Part shown: piece by piece, positions 33,513-42,608 of the stretch
Position numbering within the stretch: position 1 is the stretch's first letter
Layout of the letters: each line of letters begins with the position of its first letter
The notes under the pieces: generated by a model
What the model saw: only the letters and a program-made list of their open reading frames with translations
The model's database searches: none
What the model was told of the DNA's origin: nothing
Translations under genes and position numbers: made by a program
Assembly (NCBI GenBank): GCA_015296085.1
Contig: DVDT01000063.1
Coordinates: forward strand, 62,001-126,000
Origin: Trichormus sp. M33_DOE_039
GTDB lineage: Bacteria; Cyanobacteriota; Cyanobacteriia; Cyanobacteriales; Nostocaceae
Direction of reading: 5' to 3'
Length of the DNA: 64,000 nt

Positions 33513-34694
33513 TTATGGTAAAGTCGGCTGCTCCGAAACACTCAGAGGATTCTTAGATTCTGGTTTAGGATTGTCTTCTGGTGTGATGGCTGTAGCCTTT
33601 TCTACGTGAGTAGTAGTTTCTTCCACGTCATGAATTAGGGTAGGAGGACGTAAAGCCGTCAGAGCAGTTTTGATAATGACAGCCGTGGGTACAGCTACGA
33701 TTACACCTAAAAGTCCACCAATTCTAGCTCCTGTTAGTACAGAAATTAAGACCCACACGGGATTTAACCCAGTAAAACTGCCTAAAATCCGAGGTGCAAT
33801 CAAGTTTTCGAGAATTTGCTGCACAATTACAGCCGCAATTAAAACTTTGACTCCCATTGAAAAATCTTGCAAAGCCACTAGGGAGGTAGTGAGGGCGATA
33901 CCGACAGAGCCGCCAAATGGTACAAGAGCCATAATGCCAATAGTCAAGCCAAATAATAGCCCAAAGGGTACTTTCAGCCACAAAAAGCTAGGGATTAGGG
34001 CTGAGGCCATGCAAGTGGATAAGATGAGCTGGGTAATAAAGAAATTTTGAAAGCTAAGACGTACTGTTTGGGAAAATGGGTCACGAAACCTTGGGGGTAG
34101 CCATTCGACTAAACTTTCCCAGAGTTCGCCACCATGCTGCAAAAGATAGAAAGTCAAAACCATCGTCAAGAGAAAGTCTAGCAGGCTAGTGAATGTCACC
34201 ACAGCTAGATTTAAAACTTGCCCAGCGATCGCTTGCAATTGTCCCTTGACACGATCATTAATTTGGACTACCAAAGCATCAAGGTTCAGAGGTAAACCCA
34301 TCACCTCGGCTTTTTCATTCAACATCATCAACTGCGATCGCCCAGAGTCAATTAACTCTGGAATACGTGCCACTAACTGTTGAGCCTGGGTGAGAGCCAA
34401 GGGAAACAAAGTTACGCCTAAAGCCAACAGCACCGATAGAGCTAGTAAAAACACTAAAACTGCTACTTGCTCTCGTTTTGCACCGTGATACTCCATCCAG
34501 CTAACGGGATAGTTGAGCAGAAATGCTAAAACTGAGGCTCCAACTAAAATAACTATTAAGGAGTGGAAATAATTAAAAATTGCGGCAAATGCCCAACCAT
34601 TGAGAACTAGCAGCGGAGCGCATAGCGCGAGCGCTCCAATTCTCGCTATTGGTGTTAGTGTCTGCCACCAGTTGAATAGCTTGCGTGTCTGCAT
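33513..34694 (-). CDS. AI-2E/PerM-family membrane transporter
   Basis: A 393-residue polytopic protein with about seven to eight helices. An N-terminal pair of hydrophobic segments and LLNYPVSWMEYHGAKREQVA are followed by a soluble helical loop and a C-terminal block with FGLLFGLTIGIMALVPFGGS, VLIAAVIVQQILENLIAPRI and GARIGGLLGVIVAVPTAVI, all hallmarks of this family. Members export autoinducer-2 or act as Na+/H+ antiporters; the substrate here is unknown. Residues 20-26 (GALALCA) are coded by a GC-rich palindrome at 34615-34637. The last 45 residues are hydrophilic. Confidence 0.88.
   Translation of the reverse strand: MQTRKLFNWWQTLTPIARIGALALCAPLLVLNGWAFAAIFNYFHSLIVILVGASVLAFLLNYPVSWMEYHGAKREQVAVLVFLLALSVLLALGVTLFPLALTQAQQLVARIPELIDSGRSQLMMLNEKAEVMGLPLNLDALVVQINDRVKGQLQAIAGQVLNLAVVTFTSLLDFLLTMVLTFYLLQHGGELWESLVEWLPPRFRDPFSQTVRLSFQNFFITQLILSTCMASALIPSFLWLKVPFGLLFGLTIGIMALVPFGGSVGIALTTSLVALQDFSMGVKVLIAAVIVQQILENLIAPRILGSFTGLNPVWVLISVLTGARIGGLLGVIVAVPTAVIIKTALTALRPPTLIHDVEETTTHVEKATAITPEDNPKPESKNPLSVSEQPTLP
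34615..34637. repeat. GC-rich palindrome inside the AI-2E transporter gene
   Basis: GGAGCGC at 34615-34621 mirrors GCGCTCC at 34631-34637, with further GCGC steps between. Its base composition differs sharply from the surrounding AT-rich sequence. It encodes part of the first membrane helix. Confidence 0.5.
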
Positions 34695-34804
34695 CTTAAA
34701 CCGATTGCGGGATAGAACTCAATAAAATTCTCAATCTATAGCTTATTATCTCTAACTACATCACCGTCATTCATCCCTCTAGTTTAGGATTCAACAAACA
34801 TCAT

Positions 34805-35248
34805 ATGAAAAATTCGGAATCGAGTGATCATTCACTGTATCAAGAGAGTAGAACCTGGAAAATAGAGAGCGGCGAAGACATAACCCCATCCCTACCTTGC
34901 CAAAAAGATGCAGAAACCCCCAAAACACGGTTAATTTTACATCTAATCCCAGTGATAGGTTTTTTCCCCTCCCTTTGGGCGATTTATCACCATCAAGGTA
35001 ATCGGGAACAACTAGCTATTAGTCGTCTGTCTATGACTCTGGCGTTTACTTGGCTGTTGAGCTATCTTTTGTTGGCTACTGGTGCAGCAACTTCTGATTT
35101 TTTAGCACTGCGGATGTTAATCCTGAATAGCTTTTTTACATCTGGTTATTTTTTGGTGAGTATCTGGCTAATTTTTAGGATTATTAGAGGTAAGTCTTTT
35201 CGCCTACCAGGTTTAAGCAATTTGGCAGAAAAATTATTTGACAATTAG
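34805..35248 (+). CDS. Small membrane protein of unknown function
   Basis: A 147-residue protein. The first 42 residues are hydrophilic, followed by three hydrophobic segments: LILHLIPVIGFFPSLWAIYH near 43-62, a helix at about 78-96 and another at about 104-128 (RMLILNSFFTSGYFLVSIWL). It ends in a basic tail. The family is not recognised. It is divergent from the AI-2E transporter gene with a 110-base shared promoter region. Confidence 0.65.
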   Translation: MKNSESSDHSLYQESRTWKIESGEDITPSLPCQKDAETPKTRLILHLIPVIGFFPSLWAIYHHQGNREQLAISRLSMTLAFTWLLSYLLLATGAATSDFLALRMLILNSFFTSGYFLVSIWLIFRIIRGKSFRLPGLSNLAEKLFDN

Positions 35249-35628
35249 TACAAAACAGCAAAACTCAACAGGTACAGCTAAAAAAAACAAATTTCTGCCT
35301 ACAGCTATTTTGAAGATAAATCTACAATCTGCACGCCAAGCCAATCAAAATTCACAACTAACATACTTATAAAGAGTATTTATTACCTAGCCCCCAATCC
35401 CCAATCCCCAGAAAATCTTTTGTCTACATCTAGTCAAACTGAGTCAATTGTTGTCATACTTCAAGAAAACATGGAAAGATTTGCCACAACTAACAAAAAA
35501 TCCTGCTATAAGTGTTGTGGTTGACACTGAATTTACAGATCAGCATGGTTTATTAAAAGTTAGCTATTATGGGTTGATTTATCTGTATTGTTAGTCAGCA
35601 AATTTACCTAATTTAAATCAGTTTAAGT
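35249..35628. other. Intergenic region upstream of the LCP gene
   Basis: These 380 bases have no gene. Three CCCCAAT-type heptamers stand at 35392-35412. The remainder is AT-rich and probably holds the promoter for the LCP gene. Confidence 0.45.
35392..35412. repeat. CCCCAAT heptamer tandem repeat
   Basis: Three adjoining heptamers, CCCCAAT, CCCCAAT and CCCCAGA, belong to the short tandem heptamer class known from filamentous cyanobacteria (STRR1-like). The same unit has invaded cimA at 40871-40969. Confidence 0.75.
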
Positions 35629-37047
35629 GTGAGGAAGTCTGTGACCAGTCAAAGAACTTCAACCGAAGGAAACCAATCAGCAAACGCCTCCAAATTCAGG
35701 GGCAAAAATACCAAGTCTGGGCGTTGGCTATGGTTCTGGGTGGGGATGAGCGGTATTGCTATGGTGTCAGCAACAGCTGGCGCGCTGTTGGCGGTATCTC
35801 TAAGCAGTACACCATTACAGCAAGCCGAGTTAAGTCCTCAAGAAGAAGCTGTCTTTGATAGCGATGCGATCGCTGGTAGTGGGTTACGCTTCTCGGAATT
35901 AACTCGTCCTGTGAATCTTTTAGTCATGGGGATGAGTGTCTTACCGCCAGATGTCCAAAATCCTCCTGCTGACACTAAAAATCTGCGATATTTACCCCAA
36001 GTCAATTCCTTTGATGGGCTTTCGGATGTCATGCTCTTGGTGCAATTTGAACCAGAGAAGAAAAAAATCGCAATGTTGTCTATTCCCAGAGATACACGCA
36101 CCGAAATAGAGGGATATGGGACGAGGAAGATTAACGCCGCCAATGTCGAGGGAGGCCCGGCTTTAACCGCTAAAACAGTCAGCAATGTCTTAGGAGGTAC
36201 AGGAATTGACCGCTACATTCGCATTAATGTTTTAGGAGTAGAAAAACTAATTGACGCTTTGGGTGGAGTTACAGTCTATGTCCCCAAAGACATGAAATAT
36301 CGAGATGACTCTCAGCATTTATACATTAATTTAAAAGCGGGTAAGCAGCATCTTAATGGCACTCAAACACTACAATTATTGCGCTTCCGCCACGATGAAT
36401 TAGGAGATATCGGCCGCATTCAGCGTCAGCAAATAGTCATTCGAGCTTTAATTGACCAGAGCCTCAATCCCATGACGTGGAAAGAGTTGCCGAAAATTCT
36501 CAACGTAGTTAAAGATAACATTGACACTAACTTAACCGTTGAAGAATTAGTGGCACTAGTCGGCTTTAGTGTCCGTACCAATCGGTCTAATATGCAAATG
36601 TTTATGCTACCGGGTCGGTTTAGTGAAAATGGCGAGTATGATGCTAGCTACTGGATACCCAGTAAAAACGGTATTGCTAAACTGATGACACAACATTTTG
36701 GTCTGGAAGCTACATCTGAACAGCAAGTTAGCGATCCAACCAGTTTAAGGATAGCGATACAAGATAGCACAGGCAGCGATCGCTCTCAACTCAATCCTTT
36801 AATTAGATCTTTGGCAAAAGCTGGATATCGTAACGTTTACGTCTATAAACCTTGGTCAGAACCCTTAGAGGTAACTAATATCGTCGCTCAACAAGGGGAT
36901 GGTGATGGTGCTGAATCAGTTCGCAACACTTTAGGTTTTGGCGAAGTCAAAGTAGAAAGTACAGGAAGTCTTGATTCCGATATCAGTATCCAATTAGGTA
37001 AGGATTGGTTGCAAAAGAAAGATTTGTTAGAGAATAGCAGTTTTTAA
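35629..37047 (+). CDS. LytR-CpsA-Psr (LCP) family protein
   Basis: A 472-residue membrane-anchored protein. A cytoplasmic N-terminus (1-32) leads to one transmembrane helix (about 33-58), then an extracytoplasmic LCP domain (about 95-300) with SDVMLLVQFEPEKKKIAMLS, IPRDTRTEI, KINAANVEGGP and LRFRHDELGDIGRIQRQQ, whose arginines and aspartates bind polyprenyl pyrophosphate. A LytR_C domain (about 370-460) with RIAIQDSTGSDRSQLN follows. LCP enzymes attach glycopolymers to the cell wall. The start is GTG at 35629; another GTG is at 35641. A hairpin at 37077-37106 follows. Confidence 0.9.
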   Translation: MRKSVTSQRTSTEGNQSANASKFRGKNTKSGRWLWFWVGMSGIAMVSATAGALLAVSLSSTPLQQAELSPQEEAVFDSDAIAGSGLRFSELTRPVNLLVMGMSVLPPDVQNPPADTKNLRYLPQVNSFDGLSDVMLLVQFEPEKKKIAMLSIPRDTRTEIEGYGTRKINAANVEGGPALTAKTVSNVLGGTGIDRYIRINVLGVEKLIDALGGVTVYVPKDMKYRDDSQHLYINLKAGKQHLNGTQTLQLLRFRHDELGDIGRIQRQQIVIRALIDQSLNPMTWKELPKILNVVKDNIDTNLTVEELVALVGFSVRTNRSNMQMFMLPGRFSENGEYDASYWIPSKNGIAKLMTQHFGLEATSEQQVSDPTSLRIAIQDSTGSDRSQLNPLIRSLAKAGYRNVYVYKPWSEPLEVTNIVAQQGDGDGAESVRNTLGFGEVKVESTGSLDSDISIQLGKDWLQKKDLLENSSF

Positions 37048-37076
37048 GCTGGGCTATAGATGAAAAATTAGACACA

Positions 37077-37106
37077 GGGGAAAGGACTAACGCCTTTTCC
37101 CTTTTT
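37077..37106 (+). terminator. LCP gene terminator
   Basis: GGGGAAAGG and CCTTTTCCC pair (one G-U) around the loop ACTAACG and are followed by TTTTT, 30 bases after the LCP stop. Confidence 0.75.
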
Positions 37107-37129
37107 GATGTTTTTGAATACAAAGCATA

Positions 37130-37161
37130 TTGTAGGGGCGCAAAGTTTTGCATCCCTACAA
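37130..37161. repeat. TTGTAGGG inverted repeat between convergent genes
   Basis: TTGTAGGG at 37130-37137 and CCCTACAA at 37154-37161 flank GCGCAAA and TTTTGCA-like inner arms. It lies just past the cruA stop (37175, minus strand) and could end its transcript. Confidence 0.5.
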
Positions 37162-37174
37162 ATTCTTGATGCGT

Positions 37175-39271
37175 TTATACTCCCCCACAACGAAGAGTTT
37201 CGTTAGCTAAGTTCTGACTTGCAACTTGCTGGGGCGATCGCGGTCTACCTGTGGTGATAGCGTAGTTAATACTTAATAACCACAACCATATTCCCGGATG
37301 ACGAGGTTCTAGTCTAGGTTTGACCCAGACTAGAAAGCTGGGAAACCAAGCACTCAATAAACCACTCACCAAGGCGTGACGACCAAAATTGACATAATTT
37401 CCTAGCCATCTGAGCAAATCTTTCCAGCCAGCCATTTCCCAAATCCACCACAGTAAGGCGGGATTGGTATGTGCTGCTTTCAGGGCCAGGCGGTTGAATG
37501 TCAACCAATCACACCGATCCTTGATAAAGTTATCGGCTACTTCTAGAGGTTCATCCGCTAATAAACCAAAGAATGTATTTAACATGGCATTGATACGCTG
37601 TGGGGGTAAAAATTTCCCAGTGGGAACCATCATCCCTTTAGAAAATAGCCAAGTCACAGAAACATTACTTTGGTAAGCGCGAATCAAGTTCAAATGGTTT
37701 TGACTCAACAAATCATGCTGGAGAGCAACATTGAGTAAGTTGGTGAGACGTTCTAAGTTACGTACCAGCGAACCAAACCCAGTAAATACCAAAGGTGATT
37801 GTAAAGATGCAGCATCACCGATCGCAATTAATCGATCAAAGGCCACTTGGCGATCGCGACTATTTACACTAAAATGACCCGGTATATAGCCAAACGTTGG
37901 TTTTTTCCACACCAACTGCTCTAAATCACACCGGCGATACTCTGGCAAAATCGTAAAGAAATCCTCATACATCTCTAGCAAAGAACCGGGGTTTTCTGGG
38001 TTGACTTCGTGGTAGTGAAATAAATAAATTGTCAATTCTTCACCCGCACCAGGAAACAATTCCCAGATTAATTGCCTACCCCGTGAAATATCGCCGTGGC
38101 TGTACAGCACATCTCCATACTGGGAATCCCACACACCAGGGGCAAACCCCTTGTCAATCACTGCTCCCACTGTTGGACAGACACTATCAAAAGCACGTCC
38201 ACCGTTTAATTGCCAAGCAATGGGGGAAGCCGTACCCATTGCATCTATTAACAGCCTACCACTCACTTGCTTTTGAGTTTGAGTGGGTAAATGTTGCAGA
38301 GTAACTAAAACTTGTGATTCATCAATATCTGCTCGCAGAAACTCTGTTTCATCCCAAATTTCACCACCTGCGGCTTGTAACTTCTGGCCACACAACCGCA
38401 ATAATTTATCTGAGTCTAAAGATATATTTAACACCGTGGGAGTATGTAAGATAGGCGATCGCAATTTGGGGGGATTATTGCCATCAAAAAACTTATTAAA
38501 TCCGTCCTTATATTCCCGGACAATAATCGTTTCTAATTCAGCTGGTGTAAATAGACCCAAATTCACCAAACTTTGAATTTCATCACGGGAAATATTCCAT
38601 TCCCGGTTCATCCTGCCAAAAGCTAGACGTTCCACCAGTAGCACTTTGTAACCCAGTTGTGCCATCACCGCCGCATGAATAACCCCCAGTGCGCCACCAA
38701 TATAAATCAAGTCGTATTGGGAAATTTCCCCTGTTACCTGCCCTTTATCACCTAAAACTGAAAACAAAACCTGACGCGGCTGCTGAGGATTCCGTACACC
38801 TTCACGCCATCTTTGTTCCCACCAATAAGCGCGCTGGAGATCGTATTCCCCATTGGGCATTTTTTGAAAATATTTGACAGTGAGGGGATAGTAAGGGGCT
38901 AGTGCATCAAAAATCGACTGTTGTGATAAATCAATCGCTGGTGGTTCAGGGTAGCAATGAGGGAAACGCTGTCTGATTGCTTTTGTTAAGTGTTGCAGAA
39001 AATCTATTTCTTGCGGAAGAGGTGCATCTGCCCATCGGAAGACCTTCAGGTAAGTAGTTCTCTGGAGAGACCACACAAATACAGAAATTTCTTTCGGTAA
39101 ATTTTCGGAAAAATCAGCCCCACTTATTGTATATTTACTAGATAATTTCAGGCGGAATCCATCTGGAGTCAGTATTTTCTCCCAATTTCCTGGGTCAAAC
39201 TCTGATTGCAACCAACTGCGTACAGTTGCCGTGTCCGAAATCGGAACTTCGAGATAAAGGATTTCTTTCAT
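37175..39271 (-). CDS. cruA: CruA-type lycopene cyclase
   Basis: A 698-residue flavoprotein of the CruA/CruP lycopene cyclase family. An N-terminal region of about 185 residues precedes the dinucleotide-binding motif YDLIYIGGALGVIHAAVMAQ. Then come LGYKVLLVERLAFGRMNREW, NISRDEIQSLVNLGLFTPAE and FNKFFDGNNPPKLRSP, all family hallmarks; GDAASLQSPLVFTGFGSLVR marks the later FAD contact. CruA closes the rings of lycopene to gamma- or beta-carotene in the membrane. The GGALGV and NREWNIS wording and the long N-terminus favour CruA over the paralogue CruP, which is shorter. It is monocistronic and convergent with the LCP gene. Confidence 0.78.
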   Translation of the reverse strand: MKEILYLEVPISDTATVRSWLQSEFDPGNWEKILTPDGFRLKLSSKYTISGADFSENLPKEISVFVWSLQRTTYLKVFRWADAPLPQEIDFLQHLTKAIRQRFPHCYPEPPAIDLSQQSIFDALAPYYPLTVKYFQKMPNGEYDLQRAYWWEQRWREGVRNPQQPRQVLFSVLGDKGQVTGEISQYDLIYIGGALGVIHAAVMAQLGYKVLLVERLAFGRMNREWNISRDEIQSLVNLGLFTPAELETIIVREYKDGFNKFFDGNNPPKLRSPILHTPTVLNISLDSDKLLRLCGQKLQAAGGEIWDETEFLRADIDESQVLVTLQHLPTQTQKQVSGRLLIDAMGTASPIAWQLNGGRAFDSVCPTVGAVIDKGFAPGVWDSQYGDVLYSHGDISRGRQLIWELFPGAGEELTIYLFHYHEVNPENPGSLLEMYEDFFTILPEYRRCDLEQLVWKKPTFGYIPGHFSVNSRDRQVAFDRLIAIGDAASLQSPLVFTGFGSLVRNLERLTNLLNVALQHDLLSQNHLNLIRAYQSNVSVTWLFSKGMMVPTGKFLPPQRINAMLNTFFGLLADEPLEVADNFIKDRCDWLTFNRLALKAAHTNPALLWWIWEMAGWKDLLRWLGNYVNFGRHALVSGLLSAWFPSFLVWVKPRLEPRHPGIWLWLLSINYAITTGRPRSPQQVASQNLANETLRCGGV

Positions 39272-39433
39272 GTTTCTCTGACATCTCTGATTAATCTACT
39301 TATCCAGGCAGATATGCGAAAGGCATAAGGTACGCTAAACTCCGCCCTATCGGTTTCAATAAAGATTCAGTAAAGAATTTTTAATAATTTGTCAAATTTT
39401 TTTTCCATTTCGTAAATTTAATAAACCCACGCC

Positions 39434-39682
39434 ATGAATTATCCCATTCCAGACAGTCCTCAAGAAATTTTTGCTTTAAAACAACAGCCTGTAGATGAAG
39501 AATTAGTGGCCTCGGCGATCGCTGGAGTCATTAAAATAGTCCGTTCCCAAGGACAATCCTTAGAAGAATTAACAGCCCAATTGCTAGCTGATGACCCCGT
39601 GTTAGACCAGCAGCAACGCCGTTGGCTCACTAAATTAGTTAGTCAGGCTTGGGAGAGTTTTACCTCAGAAGGTGACAGGTGA
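39434..39682 (+). CDS. Small conserved-looking cyanobacterial protein
   Basis: An 82-residue, mostly helical acidic protein starting MNYPIPDSPQEIFALKQQPV and containing AIAGVIKIVRSQGQSLEELT and a helix QQRRWLTKLVSQAWESF. It has no signal peptide, metal motif or known domain. It lies alone, divergent from cruA. Confidence 0.65.
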   Translation: MNYPIPDSPQEIFALKQQPVDEELVASAIAGVIKIVRSQGQSLEELTAQLLADDPVLDQQQRRWLTKLVSQAWESFTSEGDR

Positions 39683-39866
39683 AAGGCTTTTGCTGTGAGC
39701 GTCAGTCGAACGGCGACAGGTGACAGTAGGTAAGAGATAAGAGACTAGATGTGAGTATTTTTGTACGAGAGCGATGAATTACCATCTTTAATTTAGGACT
39801 CTTTTGCGCGATCGCTTTTGTGGTGTGAGATATGGCTAGAGTTAGTAAAATGCGATCGCTTTTGTT

Positions 39867-39890
39867 CCCTACACCCCTACACCCTTACAC
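39867..39890. repeat. CCCTACAC-type tandem repeat at the cimA 3' end
   Basis: Three near-identical steps (CCCTACAC, CCCTACAC, CCTTACAC) cover the cimA stop codon (39869-39871) and its last codons. A related array lies at 59811-59836, at the end of another minus-strand gene. Confidence 0.6.
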
Positions 39891-41575
39891 GCCACTCCCT
39901 TTGTCCCTTGAAAATGCAGCAACAAACCATATTCCAAGCCCTCAACAACCGCTTGATAGGAAGCTGCCAAAATATTTGTTGAAACGCCAATAGTTGTCCA
40001 ACGTTGAGAACCATTACCAGATTCCACTAGCACACGAGTTTTAGACGCTGTTCCCCGATGTCCGTTGAGAATCCGCACTTTGTAATCTGTCAACTCAAAA
40101 TCGGCAATTTGGGGGTAGAAATTCACCAAAGCTTTGCGTAAAGCTGCATCTAACGCTGCTACAGGGCCATTACCTTCGGCTGCTTCTAGTTTATCTTCAC
40201 CATTCACAGCTAATTTCACTGTAGCCAGAGCATTACTAGATTCGTTCCCCTCCACTAAATCACAGTGGACTTGGAAACCCTTAATTTCAAAAAATTTCTG
40301 GCGATCGCCTAAAGCTTCATACGCCAACAAAGCAAAACTAGCCTCAGCCGCCTCAAATTGATATCCTTCACTTTCTAATTCTTTGAGACGCTGAAGAATT
40401 TGCCTAGTTTCTGCTGATTGCTTGTCTAGTTCAATACCAAAACTTCTGGCTTTAGCTAACACATTACTCACACCAGATTGTTCTGAAATCACAATTCGGC
40501 GACGATTCCCCACCTGTTCTGGCTGAATGTGTTCATAGGTAAGTGGATTTTTTTCCACTGCCGAGACATGAATACCACCTTTGTGGGCAAAAGCCGAACG
40601 CCCTACAAACGGTGCGTGTTCATCAGGGGCTAAGTTAACCACTTCACTCACAAAAAGACTAGCCTCTGCTAGTTGATGAAGCTGGTGTTCAGCGATACAA
40701 CTATAGCCCAGCTTTAGCTGTAAATTAGGAATGAGTGAACATAGGTTAGCATTACCACAACGCTCACCGTAACCGTTAATTGTGCCTTGTACCATTGTTG
40801 CCCCTGCCATAACTGCCGCTAGGGCATTGGCTACAGCCGTATCTGAATCATTATGAGTATGAATACCGATTTGGGGAATTGGAGATTGGTGATTAGGTAC
40901 TAGTGATTGGGAAGAATCTTTCCCAGTCCCCAGCCCCCAGTCCCCAGTCCTCAGTCCCCAATCCCCAGTCGCCTTTACCACATCTTGCACACTTTGACTG
41001 ACTTCATGGGGTAAAGTCCCGCCATTGGTATCACAGAGAACTAGCCATTCTGCACCAGCCGTCATTGCTACCTTTAATGTCTGTAAAGCATAGTCTTGAT
41101 TGTGCTTATAGCCATCAAACCAGTGTTCAGCATCGTAAATCACCCGCCGCCCTTGAGAGCGAAAAAACTCGATAGTATCGCGGATCATCGCCAAATTTTC
41201 GTCTAAAGTTGTTTTTAGACCTGATGTAACGTGTAAATCCCAAGATTTGCCAAAAATTGTGACCCAGCGAGTCCCCGCAGTGAGAATGGCTTGTAGCATT
41301 GGTTCGTCAGCGGCTGTCGTGTGAGGACGACGAGTTGAACAAAATGCAACAATTTCTGATTGTTTAAGCGGATTCTCTTGTAACTGCCAGAAAAACTGAA
41401 CATCTTTAGGGTTAGCCCCAGGCCATCCACCTTCAATAAAAGGAATCCCTAATTGGTCAAGTCTGTAGGCAATGCGTAGCTTGTCTTCTATGGAAACTGA
41501 TAACCCTTCGCGCTGAGTGCCATCCCGTAGTGTGGTGTCATAAAGCCAAATGTGGGGTGAGGGATTTGTGGTCAT
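39869..41575 (-). CDS. cimA: Citramalate synthase
   Basis: A 568-residue enzyme of the LeuA/HMGL family. The TIM-barrel start is LYDTTLRDGTQREGLSVSIE, metal and substrate residues are in IEGGWPGANPKD and the GIHTHNDSDTAVANALAAV motif, and GTINGYGERCGNANLCSLIP is diagnostic. A C-terminal regulatory domain (about 440-568) follows. It condenses acetyl-CoA and pyruvate to (R)-citramalate for isoleucine synthesis. Residues about 203-235 are an insertion coded by tandem CCCCAGT-type heptamers immediately before the HxHND metal motif. The last residues and stop codon are in a GTGTAGGG-type repeat. The frame is intact, so the enzyme is probably still made. Confidence 0.93.
   Translation of the reverse strand: MTTNPSPHIWLYDTTLRDGTQREGLSVSIEDKLRIAYRLDQLGIPFIEGGWPGANPKDVQFFWQLQENPLKQSEIVAFCSTRRPHTTAADEPMLQAILTAGTRWVTIFGKSWDLHVTSGLKTTLDENLAMIRDTIEFFRSQGRRVIYDAEHWFDGYKHNQDYALQTLKVAMTAGAEWLVLCDTNGGTLPHEVSQSVQDVVKATGDWGLRTGDWGLGTGKDSSQSLVPNHQSPIPQIGIHTHNDSDTAVANALAAVMAGATMVQGTINGYGERCGNANLCSLIPNLQLKLGYSCIAEHQLHQLAEASLFVSEVVNLAPDEHAPFVGRSAFAHKGGIHVSAVEKNPLTYEHIQPEQVGNRRRIVISEQSGVSNVLAKARSFGIELDKQSAETRQILQRLKELESEGYQFEAAEASFALLAYEALGDRQKFFEIKGFQVHCDLVEGNESSNALATVKLAVNGEDKLEAAEGNGPVAALDAALRKALVNFYPQIADFELTDYKVRILNGHRGTASKTRVLVESGNGSQRWTTIGVSTNILAASYQAVVEGLEYGLLLHFQGTKGVACKGVGV
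40871..40969. repeat. CCCCAGT/CCCCAAT heptamer array inside cimA
   Basis: Several adjoining heptamers of the form CCCCAGT, CCCCAAT or TCCTCAG occupy about 40920-40969, with a GATTGG-rich flank at 40871-40920. The insert keeps the frame. On the protein it yields the repeated TGDWGL units at about 203-216. Confidence 0.8.
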
Positions 41576-41650
41576 AAGAATAAAACTGCGGATACAACTT
41601 TACAGTCAATGTGTCAAGATACAACAAAAAGTCTATTTGGTAATTAGGGT

Positions 41651-41989
41651 ATGCCAAGAGTACTAGCTCAGGGTCAAACAATTGAGTGTAATGGCGGAGC
41701 TAATTTACGCGAAATTCTGTTAGAAAATGGTATTGACCTCTACAATGGCGGTGCTAGGCTAATAAACTGTCGAGGAATTGGTAGTTGTGGAACTTGTGCG
41801 GTCAAAGTAGAGGGTGAGGTGTCAGCAGCGAATTGGCGTGATCAAACGCGGAGATCGCTTCCTCCCCATTCTCCTACAAAAGACCTGCGTTTAGCTTGTC
41901 AGACTCAAGTGCTAGGCGATGTAAAAGTAACAAAATTTGACGGATTTTGGGGTCAAGGTTCTCAAATCGTGTGGCAACCAGAAGGTTAG
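41651..41989 (+). CDS. 2Fe-2S ferredoxin
   Basis: A 112-residue plant-type-fold ferredoxin. Cluster ligands are C40, C46 and C49 in INCRGIGSCGTC and C83 in LRLACQTQVLG. The N-terminal strand VLAQGQTIEC and helix ANLREILLENG are typical. It is an electron carrier in the cytoplasm, probably not PetF itself, because the spacing is CxxxxxCxxC, the chlorosome/NifX-like or 'ferredoxin-like' variety. The next gene starts 21 bases downstream on the same strand. Confidence 0.88.
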   Translation: MPRVLAQGQTIECNGGANLREILLENGIDLYNGGARLINCRGIGSCGTCAVKVEGEVSAANWRDQTRRSLPPHSPTKDLRLACQTQVLGDVKVTKFDGFWGQGSQIVWQPEG

Positions 41990-42010
41990 GTTAAAAAGGA
42001 GAAAATCAAG

Positions 42011-42496
42011 ATGGGCAGATGGACACCGTTAGTTTTGATGGCTGGAGGCTTGGCGATTTTAATGGGAACATTGCTAGGCATTAACTTTCCGATGGGTGAG
42101 AGTCAAAAAGTCAGCAGTAACGCCCCTGGTGATAAAGCATCAAAAGTCCTCCCAGCCAATATTAATGTCAATAGCTCTGCGCCTAGCAGAAATAGGAGTA
42201 ATGCTACTACACCTGAAAACAGAAGTAATGTAGCCCAACAAGAAGATTTCAACACCAATGATAATGCTAGCGACAGTGCTAGTGATAACTCTAATGAAGA
42301 AAGAGGCAACGTTACCCAAGAAGATCGTCGTTCTACAAGTCAGACAAACGTAGCTCAAAGTAACGCTAACGAGTCATCATCATCCTCTGACAATAACGAT
42401 ACTTCTGACAATACTTCAGATACAGCAACAGAAGTGCAATCTACTACTTCGTCTCCCAACACTCAAAGCCGAGAACCGATTCGCGCTTTGTGGTAG
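42011..42496 (+). CDS. Membrane-anchored low-complexity Ser/Asn-rich protein
   Basis: A 161-residue protein with one N-terminal hydrophobic helix (about 6-25, LVLMAGGLAILMGTLLG) and then over 120 residues rich in Ser, Asn, Thr and Asp (for example DNASDSASDNSNEE). The rest has no fold-like pattern, so it is probably a disordered extracytoplasmic tail. An AAGGAG ribosome-binding site precedes the ATG. It is probably co-transcribed with the ferredoxin gene. Function unknown. Confidence 0.7.
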   Translation: MGRWTPLVLMAGGLAILMGTLLGINFPMGESQKVSSNAPGDKASKVLPANINVNSSAPSRNRSNATTPENRSNVAQQEDFNTNDNASDSASDNSNEERGNVTQEDRRSTSQTNVAQSNANESSSSSDNNDTSDNTSDTATEVQSTTSSPNTQSREPIRALW

Positions 42497-42608
42497 TAAG
42501 GGAATGGGAAATGGGGACTGGGAATCAAGAAGTAATTCTGCCTTGTCTCCTTTGCTTCTCTGCTTGTACTAGTTGTTGGTTACAATTTATAGGTCATTAG
42601 TTATGCGC

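Noticed and set aside
38029-38576. Two plus-strand frames of 91 and 97 codons
   Set aside because: They are antisense to cruA, which has strong family motifs throughout.
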